From positions 1-64,000 of the forward strand of contig NZ_RPFJ01000011.1 of assembly GCF_003813905.1 (NCBI RefSeq): DNA of 64,000 nucleotides. Direction: 5' to 3'. The translations under genes and the position numbers were made by a program. The notes under the pieces were generated by a model, which was not told the origin of the DNA, searched no databases, and worked only from the letters and a program-made list of their open reading frames with translations. Positions within the stretch are counted from its first letter, which is position 1. Each line of letters begins with the position of its first letter. Shown here in pieces: positions 53,848-61,660 of this stretch. This DNA comes from Aureibaculum marinum. GTDB taxonomy: Bacteria > Bacteroidota > Bacteroidia > Flavobacteriales > Flavobacteriaceae.

Positions 53848-54702
53848 ATGATTTCAATTCGATCGTTTATAGGCTTTTGCTTGCCTTTTTTTGCCTTTAG
53901 TTTAAATGCTCAAAGAACAGCTCCTAAATCTTTTACAAGTTCTAATAAAGGCAAAATTTTTGTCAGTTGGGGAGGTAATAGATCTTCATTTACAAATTCA
54001 GACATCACTTTTAAAGGAAATGATTATAATTTTACATTGTCAAACGTGAAATCTCATGATAAACCTAAAGGTTGGCATGTAGATTATATAAACCCTTCTC
54101 GAATGACAATACCTCAAACTAATGCTAAAATAGGTTATTTTATTAGTGAAAATTATACAATTGCATTAGGTGTAGACCATATGAAATATGTAATGACTCA
54201 AAATCAAACTGCTCAAATTGATGGAGAGATTAATTTATCTCTTGATGAACCTGGAGCCAGTTTCAATGGTTTTTATAATAATGTTCCAATTCAATTAACT
54301 GAAGATTTTCTAAAATTTGAACATACTGATGGTTTAAATTATGTTTACTCTGAGTTTTCAAGATTTGATGATGTTTCATCCATTTTTAATATAAAAAACA
54401 TTGATGTATTTCAAATAAACGTTACTGAAGGTATTGGTGCTGGTGTATTATACCCAAAAACCAATGCCACTCTTTTATCTAAAGAGCGTCATGATGATTT
54501 TCATATTTCTGGATACGGGGTTTCCTTAAGTGCTGGATTACACCTTAATTTCTTTAAATATTTTTATTTAAGAGGAGATTTAAAGGGAGGTTTTATTGAT
54601 ATGAATTCTATTAGAACTACGCAAAGCTCGGCCGATAGTGCCTCACAGTCTTTTTTCTATTTTCAAAGGGTTATTTCTTTGGGCGGTATTTTTAGGATAT
54701 AA
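53848..54702 (+). CDS. Putative outer-membrane beta-barrel protein downstream of kdsA
   Basis: A 284-residue exported protein with a signal peptide (about 1-21, ending LNAQ). It has strands rich in aromatic and polar residues, for example KIFVSWGGNRSSFTNSDI, AKIGYFISENYTIALGVDHMKY and a final RVISLGGIFRI ending in a hydrophobic strand. No named family recognised. The 15-base gap to kdsA suggests co-transcription, and an LPS-related outer-membrane role is possible but unproven. Confidence 0.72.
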   Translation: MISIRSFIGFCLPFFAFSLNAQRTAPKSFTSSNKGKIFVSWGGNRSSFTNSDITFKGNDYNFTLSNVKSHDKPKGWHVDYINPSRMTIPQTNAKIGYFISENYTIALGVDHMKYVMTQNQTAQIDGEINLSLDEPGASFNGFYNNVPIQLTEDFLKFEHTDGLNYVYSEFSRFDDVSSIFNIKNIDVFQINVTEGIGAGVLYPKTNATLLSKERHDDFHISGYGVSLSAGLHLNFFKYFYLRGDLKGGFIDMNSIRTTQSSADSASQSFFYFQRVISLGGIFRI

Positions 54703-54747
54703 CATATCATACAATTTTTTAGTTAAATAACTGTTATATAGTTTATT

Positions 54748-55788
54748 ATGAGACTAATAACTATATATTTAACCCTCCTTTTGTTTTTAAACAAAATAGT
54801 TGCTCAGCAATTTGAAATTGCAGATCAACTAAATACTACACACCACAAAATCTCTTTTTCGGAAACGTTGAATGCTAATTATACTTCTGTTGATACTAAA
54901 GTAAGGGATTATGGAGCAAAGTATAACTCATCAAACGAGTTAGCTGAACAAATATTAAAAGATTTTACTTTAAAAAAAGAAAGAATACGAGCTCTATACA
55001 CATGGATATGCTTAAATATCCATTATGATATGGATGCACTAACCAATAAACAGACAGAAATTAGCTTTAGTTATACATCAAAAGCCGATTTTAACAGCAA
55101 AATAGAGGCCGTAAATTCTAATATTATAACAACCACCTTACAATCAAAAAAAGCAATTTGCGAGGGCTACGCACTAACATTTAAAAGAGTCTCTGAATAT
55201 TTAGGTATTCCATGCGTTTTAATTGGTGGTTTTACGAAAGGTAAAGCGTCAGACATTAATAACCCTACACTTACAGAAAATCATGCTTGGAACGCCGTTA
55301 AAATCGATAAAAAATGGTATTTAATAGATACTACATGGGGAGCAGGATATTTCAATGGGAACCGATGGGTATCTCAATTTGATGATTTCTATTTTTTCAC
55401 TGACCCAAAGCAGTTTGCTTTGACACACTATCCAACAGAAAAAGAATGGTTACTTAGAGAAGATAATCTTACTAAAAAGCAGTTCTACAATACTCCAATA
55501 TATAAAAAATCATTTTTTTTGAATAAGATGAAGTTGATTTCTCCAAATTTTGGACTTCTTAAAGTAGCAACTGGAGATCATATTTCATTTTTAATAAATA
55601 AAATTCCTGAAAATACACATTTATTTTATGCTTACGAAGGTGATAAATACAGTAAAAAAGTTGAATTAAATTGTAATAACTCTCAGTGCAATTTTGCCAT
55701 TCCTTTTAAAAAAAATAGGGATTCAGTTTTATATCTTTTTTTGAATCAACAACCAATTTTGGAATTTTTTGTAGAAAACAAAAGGTGA
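54748..55788 (+). CDS. Secreted transglutaminase-like protein
   Basis: A 346-residue exported protein (signal about 1-19) with a transglutaminase-like cysteine-protease fold. Catalytic triad candidates are the Cys in KKAICEGYALTFKRVSEYLG, the His in ENHAWNAVKI and the Asp in WYLIDTTWGAGY. The leading RALYTWICLNIHYD motif is also typical. The C-terminal 100 residues form an additional beta-rich part of unknown role. It follows the barrel protein by 45 bases and ends in a perfect 17-bp terminator. Confidence 0.88.
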   Translation: MRLITIYLTLLLFLNKIVAQQFEIADQLNTTHHKISFSETLNANYTSVDTKVRDYGAKYNSSNELAEQILKDFTLKKERIRALYTWICLNIHYDMDALTNKQTEISFSYTSKADFNSKIEAVNSNIITTTLQSKKAICEGYALTFKRVSEYLGIPCVLIGGFTKGKASDINNPTLTENHAWNAVKIDKKWYLIDTTWGAGYFNGNRWVSQFDDFYFFTDPKQFALTHYPTEKEWLLREDNLTKKQFYNTPIYKKSFFLNKMKLISPNFGLLKVATGDHISFLINKIPENTHLFYAYEGDKYSKKVELNCNNSQCNFAIPFKKNRDSVLYLFLNQQPILEFFVENKR

Positions 55789-55794
55789 TGACAA

Positions 55795-55831
55795 AAAAAT
55801 CCAAATTTCAATTGTTGAAATTTGGATTTTT
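55795..55831. terminator. Bidirectional intrinsic terminator
   Basis: A perfect 17-bp stem (AAAAATCCAAATTTCAA, loop TTG, complement) between the convergent transglutaminase-like and nrdJ genes, with A and T runs outside. Confidence 0.88.
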
Positions 55832-55853
55832 AGTATGATTAATAAGTGTAATA

Positions 55854-58409
55854 CTATCCACATTTAGACATACCACAACTTTTACATTTTAAACAACCTT
55901 CTTCATAAACCAATCCTTCTGGGTCTCCACATTCGCTACATTTTTTATCCTTTACTTCAGCATCTTTTGGAATGAACCTTTTTAAAGCTCTAGCAACACC
56001 ATTTTTCCAAGTATTGATATGATCATCATAAAGATTCAAATTCTGAATTAAATCTACAACATAAGGCATAGGCATTCCGTGACGTAAAACCCCTGAAATT
56101 AATTTAGCATAATTCCAAAATTCCTTATTGAACGATCTTGATAACCCTTCAATAGTTGTTTTATAACCATCACTGTCTATATATTGAAAATCATATCTGG
56201 CATTACCATTTTCATCTCTATTTTTAATAACCCATCCTTTTTCAACCCATTGAGGAAGATTAAAAGCATCTTTCATCTTACCTGTAAAAATTTCATAAGG
56301 TTTACTATCAATTAACCCAATAACAGCCAACCATTTCTCAGACTCATTGTGAAATCTAATTATTTCGGCCTCAATCTTATGAGGTCTTTTTGCGACTAAG
56401 GTTTCTTCAGTATAATCTTCCTTCTTCTTTTTAGGCTTATCATCAGATTTAACTAAAATTCCACTTCTTGAACCATCACGGTATACAGTAATGCCTTTTA
56501 ATCCTTGTTTCCATGATTCAATGTAAATGTCACCAACTTTATCAACTGTAACATCTGAAGCTAAATTAATAGTTGAACTGATAGAATGCGTTGTATATTT
56601 TTGAACTAACGCTTGCATCTCTACACGTTTGTTCCAGTCAATTTCTGGTGCAGTTGCTCCAGCATATGGGCTATCTTTAACATCAGTTTTACCCGTTGTA
56701 TTCATCCAAGTTTCAAATTTCTTATGATACACAGTAAACTCTTCAAATGCGTCACCCAAATCATCTACAAAATCAACATTAGAATTATCATCACTAGTAT
56801 TAACTTTTCTTCGACGAACATATGATAATAAAAATACTGGTTCTATTCCTGAAGATACTTGTGCCAACATACTTAAAGATCCCGTTGGTGCAACGGTACT
56901 GATAGATATATTTCTACGACCATTTTCCATCATTCTAGCATATAAATCAGGAAATTCTCTGCTCATCATTTGAACAAATTCTGACGTATCTTCAATATTT
57001 CTATTAAAAACTTCGAACTGACCTCTATTAATAGCCATATCAATGCTACTGTCAAATTCAGCCACAAGTTTTTTCTTCATAATTTTATCAACAACTGTCA
57101 ATGCTTCTTCCGTATCAAACTTAATACCTAAAGCCGCAATAGCATCGGCCAAAGCTGTAAATCCAAGTCCTGTTCGTCTTCCTTTTTTACCAGTTTCAGA
57201 CAACAATTGCCATATTTCTTTTTCTGCTCTTTTGATATGGTCTGGTTCTGGATCTGCTTCAATTTTCTCCAAAATTCTATCTACAGCTTCTAGTTCTAAA
57301 TCTACTAAATCATCCATTAAACGTTGAGATTCGTAAACAACTTCATAGAATTTTTTATAATTGAATTTTGCTTTTTCAGTAAACGGATTTTCAACAAAAC
57401 TGTACAAATTAACAGCTATTAAACGACAACTATCACCACCTTGCATTGCAATTTCAGAACATGGGTTTGTTGAACTATTTTTAAATTCTGGGTACACTGA
57501 TGATGTGGAATAATGGTGTTGTCTATCCCAAAAAATTAATCCTGGTTCGGCTGTATTATGTGCACATTCAATAATTTTATTCCATAGCTCTTTAGCATTA
57601 ATCTCTTTAGTATATTTAGGTTCTGCACTGTCTATTGGCCATTTTAATGTAAATTTTGTGTCATTTACTACAGCTTTCATAAACTCATCTGACAATCTAA
57701 TAGAAATATTGGCACCAGTAACTTTAGTTAAATCTTGTTTAATAGTAACAAAATCTTCGATATCAGGATGAGCAACATCCATGGTTAACATTAATGCTCC
57801 ACGACGACCATTTTGAGCAACTTCTCGTGTAGTATTAGAAAATCTATTCATAAAAGAAACCGCTCCAGTAGTGGTACCAGCTGCATTAGAAACTAGAGCA
57901 TTTTTAGGGCGTAGTTCTGATAAATCTACTCCTACTCCACAACGTCTTTTAAATAATTGTACCAATTGTTGATCTGTATAACATACACCTCCATAAGAAT
58001 CCATAACAGACGGCACAACAATACAGTTTGACAGGGATGCAATAACCTCCTTATTTCCTAAACCAAACATGACACTGCCTTGAGGAATTACATATTTAAA
58101 ATCTTTAAATAGATTATAAATTTTTTCTGTATTTAATGGTTTTCTAGTTTTACCATAAGCAGATAAATTGTCTGAAATTTTATCGTTAGGAATATAGTTT
58201 TTTTCAATTCTACCAAATTCTTCAGCCATTCGTTGATGCATATCATCTGGAGATTTTTCCAAATAATTACCATGTTTATCTTTTAAACAATACTTATTAA
58301 TCCATGTAGTAGCGGCAAGTTCATCATTGTTAAAATAGGCTAATGAAGTCTTTAAAACTTCATTATAATCGTAAGTTTTAGTGTTGGTTTTGATAGTTTC
58401 GACAGACAT
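55854..58409 (-). CDS. nrdJ: Adenosylcobalamin-dependent (class II) ribonucleotide reductase
   Basis: An 851-residue class II reductase that makes deoxyribonucleotides using B12 to generate the thiyl radical. Motifs include GGVCYTDQQLVQLFKRRCGVG, NPCSEIAMQGGDSC and APTGSLSMLAQVSSGIEPVF. A Cys-rich tail (KKCSECGDPEG ... CLKCKSCGMSKCG) probably forms a zinc ribbon and carries reducing thiols. I start it at the ATG at 58409 (MSVETIK), because the longer frame adds a basic stretch that is probably untranslated. No B12 riboswitch is visible upstream. It should work in the presence or absence of oxygen. Confidence 0.93.
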   Translation of the reverse strand: MSVETIKTNTKTYDYNEVLKTSLAYFNNDELAATTWINKYCLKDKHGNYLEKSPDDMHQRMAEEFGRIEKNYIPNDKISDNLSAYGKTRKPLNTEKIYNLFKDFKYVIPQGSVMFGLGNKEVIASLSNCIVVPSVMDSYGGVCYTDQQLVQLFKRRCGVGVDLSELRPKNALVSNAAGTTTGAVSFMNRFSNTTREVAQNGRRGALMLTMDVAHPDIEDFVTIKQDLTKVTGANISIRLSDEFMKAVVNDTKFTLKWPIDSAEPKYTKEINAKELWNKIIECAHNTAEPGLIFWDRQHHYSTSSVYPEFKNSSTNPCSEIAMQGGDSCRLIAVNLYSFVENPFTEKAKFNYKKFYEVVYESQRLMDDLVDLELEAVDRILEKIEADPEPDHIKRAEKEIWQLLSETGKKGRRTGLGFTALADAIAALGIKFDTEEALTVVDKIMKKKLVAEFDSSIDMAINRGQFEVFNRNIEDTSEFVQMMSREFPDLYARMMENGRRNISISTVAPTGSLSMLAQVSSGIEPVFLLSYVRRRKVNTSDDNSNVDFVDDLGDAFEEFTVYHKKFETWMNTTGKTDVKDSPYAGATAPEIDWNKRVEMQALVQKYTTHSISSTINLASDVTVDKVGDIYIESWKQGLKGITVYRDGSRSGILVKSDDKPKKKKEDYTEETLVAKRPHKIEAEIIRFHNESEKWLAVIGLIDSKPYEIFTGKMKDAFNLPQWVEKGWVIKNRDENGNARYDFQYIDSDGYKTTIEGLSRSFNKEFWNYAKLISGVLRHGMPMPYVVDLIQNLNLYDDHINTWKNGVARALKRFIPKDAEVKDKKCSECGDPEGLVYEEGCLKCKSCGMSKCG

Positions 58410-58420
58410 TTTCTTTTTAT

Positions 58421-58447
58421 TTTTTGGTATTAGAGTTACCAAAAATA
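58421..58447 (-). promoter_or_regulatory. Inverted repeat overlapping a candidate -7 box upstream of nrdJ
   Basis: TTTTTGGTA (58421-58429), 7-base spacer, TACCAAAAA (58437-58445). On the minus strand TATTTTTG (58447 to 58440) fits the -7 consensus and overlaps the repeat. The repeat would sit at the start of the transcript, 12 bases from the ATG. It is not an NrdR-box type sequence. Confidence 0.4.
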
Positions 58448-58919
58448 ATACAGAAAATTATTCATTTCATTAATAAATTTTTTAATTAGTAACAAAATTT
58501 TTAACTTTTAGTTGAAAACTTTTTTCAACAATTATTTTTAATTATTAATTATTTTAGATAATTTAATAAGCAAAATTTATCTCTTTTTTTAAGCGTAAAC
58601 CTCATTAAATCAAGCAATTTATAATAAATTTTACTCTATAAAAAGATTGAACACGCAAACTAAAACAGTTTTATACTATTGGACTGTATAGGCAGTTCTT
58701 TAAATTTAAATATTATACTGTTCTTTTTAACTACAAATACTTAATTAGTAATAAAACGAGTTATAGTAAAATCATTAAATTTAAAAAATTGAAATTTGTA
58801 TTTCTCAGTTAAATATTTCATCCAATTAAAAGAATACTCATTAAACAAGTAAAAAATTAAATTTTAGGTGTGATAAAGCTCAATTATAATTTCTATGTAC
58901 TTTAAGATGTAAGAATTTC
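58448..58919. other. Long AT-rich intergenic region upstream of the regulator gene
   Basis: About 470 bases between nrdJ and the winged-helix gene with no gene-like ORF. A weak long hairpin can be drawn between AACAGT near 58663 and ACTGTT near 58720, with TATAC/GTATA arms inside. No B12 box or other riboswitch core is seen. Nothing else recognisable. Confidence 0.35.
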
Positions 58920-58961
58920 TTGTGTATGTTTAAATTAAAGTTAACTTTGTTATACAAAGTT
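58920..58961 (+). promoter_or_regulatory. Promoter overlapped by a perfect palindrome
   Basis: TTG at 58920-58922, 19-base spacer, TAACTTTG at 58942-58949: a good -33/-7 pair for the regulator gene at 59003. The palindrome AACTTTGT-TAT-ACAAAGTT (58943-58961) covers the -7 element and the likely start site, which is the position of a repressor operator. Confidence 0.6.
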
Positions 58962-59002
58962 CTTTAACTAATTAAGTTAATTATTAAATTAAACAATACA
59001 AT

Positions 59003-59299
59003 TTGAGTATACTAAAAAATATAAATAAAGTTTTTGACCACCGTGTTAGACTAGGCATTATGTCAGTTTTAATGACCAACGACAGCTTAGATTTTATTAC
59101 CTTAAAAAAATTACTAGATATAACTGATGGTAATTTAGCCAGTCATATTAAAGCTTTAGAGAAAGAAAATTACATTAAAATTAGAAAATCTTTTATTGGT
59201 AGAAAACCAAATACTCAATATAGTTCTACACATTTAGGAACTCTAGAATTTAAAAAACATCTGACAGCATTAGAACATTTAATTAACATAAAAATATAA
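59003..59299 (+). CDS. Small winged-helix transcriptional regulator
   Basis: A 98-residue DNA-binding protein with a MarR/ArsR-like winged helix. FDHRVRLGIMSVLM is helix 1, FITLKKLLDITDGNLASHIKALEKENYIKIRK is the helix-turn-helix region in order, and GRKPNTQYSSTHLG is the wing. The start is a TTG at 59003. The first ATG (59060) would delete helix 1, while the TTG gives the usual family beginning (LKNINKVFDHR). No ligand-binding domain is present. The palindrome over its promoter makes autoregulation likely. A target membrane protein, which I recall often following such regulators, is not adjacent here. Confidence 0.82.
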   Translation: MSILKNINKVFDHRVRLGIMSVLMTNDSLDFITLKKLLDITDGNLASHIKALEKENYIKIRKSFIGRKPNTQYSSTHLGTLEFKKHLTALEHLINIKI

Positions 59300-59394
59300 C
59301 AGAATTTCATTTACTTTTAAATACAAAGTACTTTTAACCTATATTTAAGAATAGGCATAATATACTATAATTCCCAAATAAATAATAGATTCTT

Positions 59395-59613
59395 TTACTC
59401 TCTCCTCTTAATTTCTCTTACTAAATGTTCTAAACCATTAAGTTTTAGCTCATAAACTAAACCTAGCATTAATCCTAACTTTCCTTTTGGAAAACCTTTG
59501 GCATGGTACCAAACAATATAATGTTCAGGTAGATCAATCAAGTCTATACCTTTAAATTTTCCATAGGGCATTTTGGTATTTGATAAATCGATAAGAAATT
59601 GTTTATCTTGCAT
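59395..59613 (-). CDS. DUF3820 protein
   Basis: A 72-residue cytoplasmic protein matching DUF3820. The core MPYGKFKGIDLIDLPEHYIVWYHAKGFPKGKLG with its conserved Gly, Trp and Phe positions is the family signature. The family is sometimes described as a putative quorum-sensing-regulated virulence factor, on thin evidence. Convergent with the winged-helix gene and 97 bases downstream of the oxidoreductase gene on the same strand. Confidence 0.85.
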   Translation of the reverse strand: MQDKQFLIDLSNTKMPYGKFKGIDLIDLPEHYIVWYHAKGFPKGKLGLMLGLVYELKLNGLEHLVREIKRRE

Positions 59614-59710
59614 TAATTGGTATACTATAGTTACTACCTTTTTCTATTCTTTCTTCCAAAATACAAAATCCGTGATAGCTAGCAATAAATTATTTTGTAG
59701 AGTTATTAAT

Positions 59711-60916
59711 TTATTCTTTACCATCGACAAAATCCTGTAAATATTTAAATTTATTAGTTAATTTACCATTTTCAGTTATTTTAGCACGATGTAAAATACC
59801 ATCCTTATCATTATTAAAAAATGCTGGAATTACGTCTTTCAAAAACATAGATCCAAATCCACGACTTGCATTATCAGGAAGTTCACAGGGTAAATTATCA
59901 ACAGCCATTACCACAATTGCTTTATCGTCTTTATAATCAATTTCGTCACCCGTTTCTGGGTTATATCCATATATAGGGTATTCAATGGTAGAAGGTCTAA
60001 TCGTTGGTGCAATAGGACCGTTAATATCACAACTAATATCTGCTACAACCTTTATATTAAAATTAGGTGATTTAACATTTCTACGCGTTATAATTTCTGG
60101 AGCTCCTTCTCCATAGAAATGTGCAGCAATATACATATCACTAACTTTTGCAAAACGCATGAAAGTTGATTTATATTCACTGGCATTCTCAAAAAAATCT
60201 TTTTTACCTAAAAAACTACCATCTTTACGACTATTGTAATCTAAAGCATCTAGTTGTACATAAACAGGCTGACTAAATTCCTTTTTTAAGAAATCATCCG
60301 TTGATACTTCTTTAATATTCAATATGTCTAAAATCTCCCTAACACCAGTTCCGACTTTACCCGTACCAGTTACAACAATTTTTATTGGCGGAACTACTAT
60401 TTGTCTTAGCTCCTTTTCTAACTCTAATAAATTTTTTAAGTCATTAGCTTTTGGCAAATCTATACCTCCAAATTTAAGACCATAAGCTCTAAAAGCATTG
60501 TACGCACCAACAACGCCAGCATAATAACCAAAGCCAATTAGTCTATAACCATCACTATTGGTAACCGTTTCGTGATCATACAATGTAATATTTTTATCAA
60601 GAATTGCTTTTAATAAGTCCCTATTGTAAGGTTGTTTTTTAATTGTATGTGAAAAGAAAAAGTACGATTTATTAGCTATTAAATTTTCAATGGGTACTTC
60701 CTTAACACCCAATAACACATCACAACCTGAAACATCGTCAGTTACCTCAATTCCTAAATCTCGATATTCATCATCATTAAACACTCTAATGTCAGATGAT
60801 TCAACAAAAACCTGAGCATTTGGATATTTTTCAACCAAGTTTTGACATGCATTCGGAGATAAAACTACTCGACGATCGGGTGGATTTTTACGTTCTTTAA
60901 TAATAGCAAATTTCAT
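59711..60916 (-). CDS. NAD(P)-dependent oxidoreductase, alanine/saccharopine dehydrogenase type
   Basis: A 401-residue enzyme of the AlaDH/PNT and saccharopine dehydrogenase group. The N-terminal substrate domain begins FAIIKERKNPPDRRVVLSP, and the nucleotide-binding glycine motif is VVTGTGKVGTGVREIL (about 195-210). ADISCDINGPIAPTIRPSTI-type residues form the late conserved block. I start at the ATG at 60916. The frame runs 67 codons further from a TTG but that part is a hydrophobic stretch with no family match and runs into the tmRNA promoter. Substrate unknown; lysine or alanine metabolism is possible. Confidence 0.85.
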   Translation of the reverse strand: MKFAIIKERKNPPDRRVVLSPNACQNLVEKYPNAQVFVESSDIRVFNDDEYRDLGIEVTDDVSGCDVLLGVKEVPIENLIANKSYFFFSHTIKKQPYNRDLLKAILDKNITLYDHETVTNSDGYRLIGFGYYAGVVGAYNAFRAYGLKFGGIDLPKANDLKNLLELEKELRQIVVPPIKIVVTGTGKVGTGVREILDILNIKEVSTDDFLKKEFSQPVYVQLDALDYNSRKDGSFLGKKDFFENASEYKSTFMRFAKVSDMYIAAHFYGEGAPEIITRRNVKSPNFNIKVVADISCDINGPIAPTIRPSTIEYPIYGYNPETGDEIDYKDDKAIVVMAVDNLPCELPDNASRGFGSMFLKDVIPAFFNNDKDGILHRAKITENGKLTNKFKYLQDFVDGKE

Positions 60917-61104
60917 GAATTGATATTTTTTATTAATCTCAAAATGGCAAGATACTAGAATTACAACTAAAATTAAAAATATAGTTACTGAAAATTTAAA
61001 GCTTTTTAACTCTACCCTTAGCCTTTCTTGGGTTTTTGGTATAAAATTTGTGCAATGTATTATGAAATAAGGTATTTCACAAGTTTTGATTTCAAAATTA
61101 TAAT

Positions 61105-61112
61105 TACCTTTG
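61105..61112 (+). promoter_or_regulatory. Candidate -7 element for ssrA
   Basis: TACCTTTG matches the consensus. TTTTG ends at 61088, 16 bases upstream, slightly short for a -33. The start would fall near 61119, 13 bases before the mature tmRNA 5' end, leaving a leader for RNase P to remove. Confidence 0.55.
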
Positions 61113-61131
61113 CACAACCATATTATAACAT

Positions 61132-61523
61132 GGGGATGACTGGTTTTGACAGCAAGGTCAGTTAAATTGTAAGCATGTCGAGCAATGAAATAGTACTCGT
61201 AAAACTCAATTTCAACACTTTAAACGGCGAGAATAACTACGCTTTAGCTGCATAATCTGAATTACAGTAGGATTAAGCCACGTCTCTACAAGGTAGAGAA
61301 GCTTTATGTCTCCTGAAAGCCTTTGTTAATGGCGTTCAATTTTGAGGCATCGTAAAAATTAACATAGAAATACTAGGCTTCGATAGTATTTTGAAATTTA
61401 AGAAGCTAAGCTAAAAGTAGGCAGTTTTCGGTCAGCTTTTAGACTAAAATTAAGCGAAAACTAAGCATGTAGAAAGCATTTTAGTTGCTTGTTTGGACGA
61501 GGGTTCGAGTCCCTCCATCTCCA
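61132..61523 (+). ncRNA. ssrA: tmRNA (transfer-messenger RNA)
   Basis: The 5' end GGGGATGACTGGTTTTGACAG and the 3' end GGACGAGGGTTCGAGTCCCTC followed by CATCTCCA form the tRNA-Ala-like half (acceptor stem GGGGATG/CATCTCC with one G-U pair, T-loop GTTCGAGTC). The tag reading frame at 61226-61255 is GGC GAG AAT AAC TAC GCT TTA GCT GCA TAA, giving GENNYALAA, the tag type expected in Bacteroidota. With the non-coded initial alanine this tags stalled proteins for proteolysis. CCA is not encoded (CTA follows the discriminator A). Length about 392 bases. Confidence 0.97.
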
Positions 61524-61531
61524 CTACTTTT

Positions 61532-61560
61532 GCCTTCCTAAAACCTAGGAGGGCTTTTTT
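61532..61560 (+). terminator. Intrinsic terminator of ssrA
   Basis: GCCTTCCTA and TAGGAGGGC pair (one G-U) around a short loop, followed by six Ts. It begins eight bases after the tmRNA 3' end. Confidence 0.9.
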
Positions 61561-61600
61561 ATACCTAATAAACTATTTTCAATATTATTTAGAAGAAACT

Positions 61601-61637
61601 AAAAAATACCCACTACAACCTTTTGTAGTGGGTATTT
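61601..61637. terminator. Bidirectional terminator downstream of bglX
   Basis: AATACCCACTACAA, loop CCTT, TTGTAGTGGGTATT with A and T runs outside. It lies 24 bases after the beta-glucosidase stop on the minus strand. Confidence 0.9.
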
Positions 61638-61660
61638 TTATATTAAAAATTTGAACTATG

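Noticed and set aside
58410-59002. Possible cobalamin riboswitch upstream of nrdJ
   Set aside because: No B12-box-like core or suitable long structure could be found by eye; only AT-rich sequence and a small inverted repeat.
60917-61117. N-terminal extension of the oxidoreductase frame with a hydrophobic segment
   Set aside because: It starts from a TTG, has no family match, overlaps the tmRNA promoter, and the ATG at 60916 gives the standard beginning of the enzyme.
61500-61523. Apparent tRNA 3' end (GTTCGAGTC and acceptor)
   Set aside because: It belongs to the tmRNA: the matching 5' half is 370 bases upstream and a tag ORF lies between.
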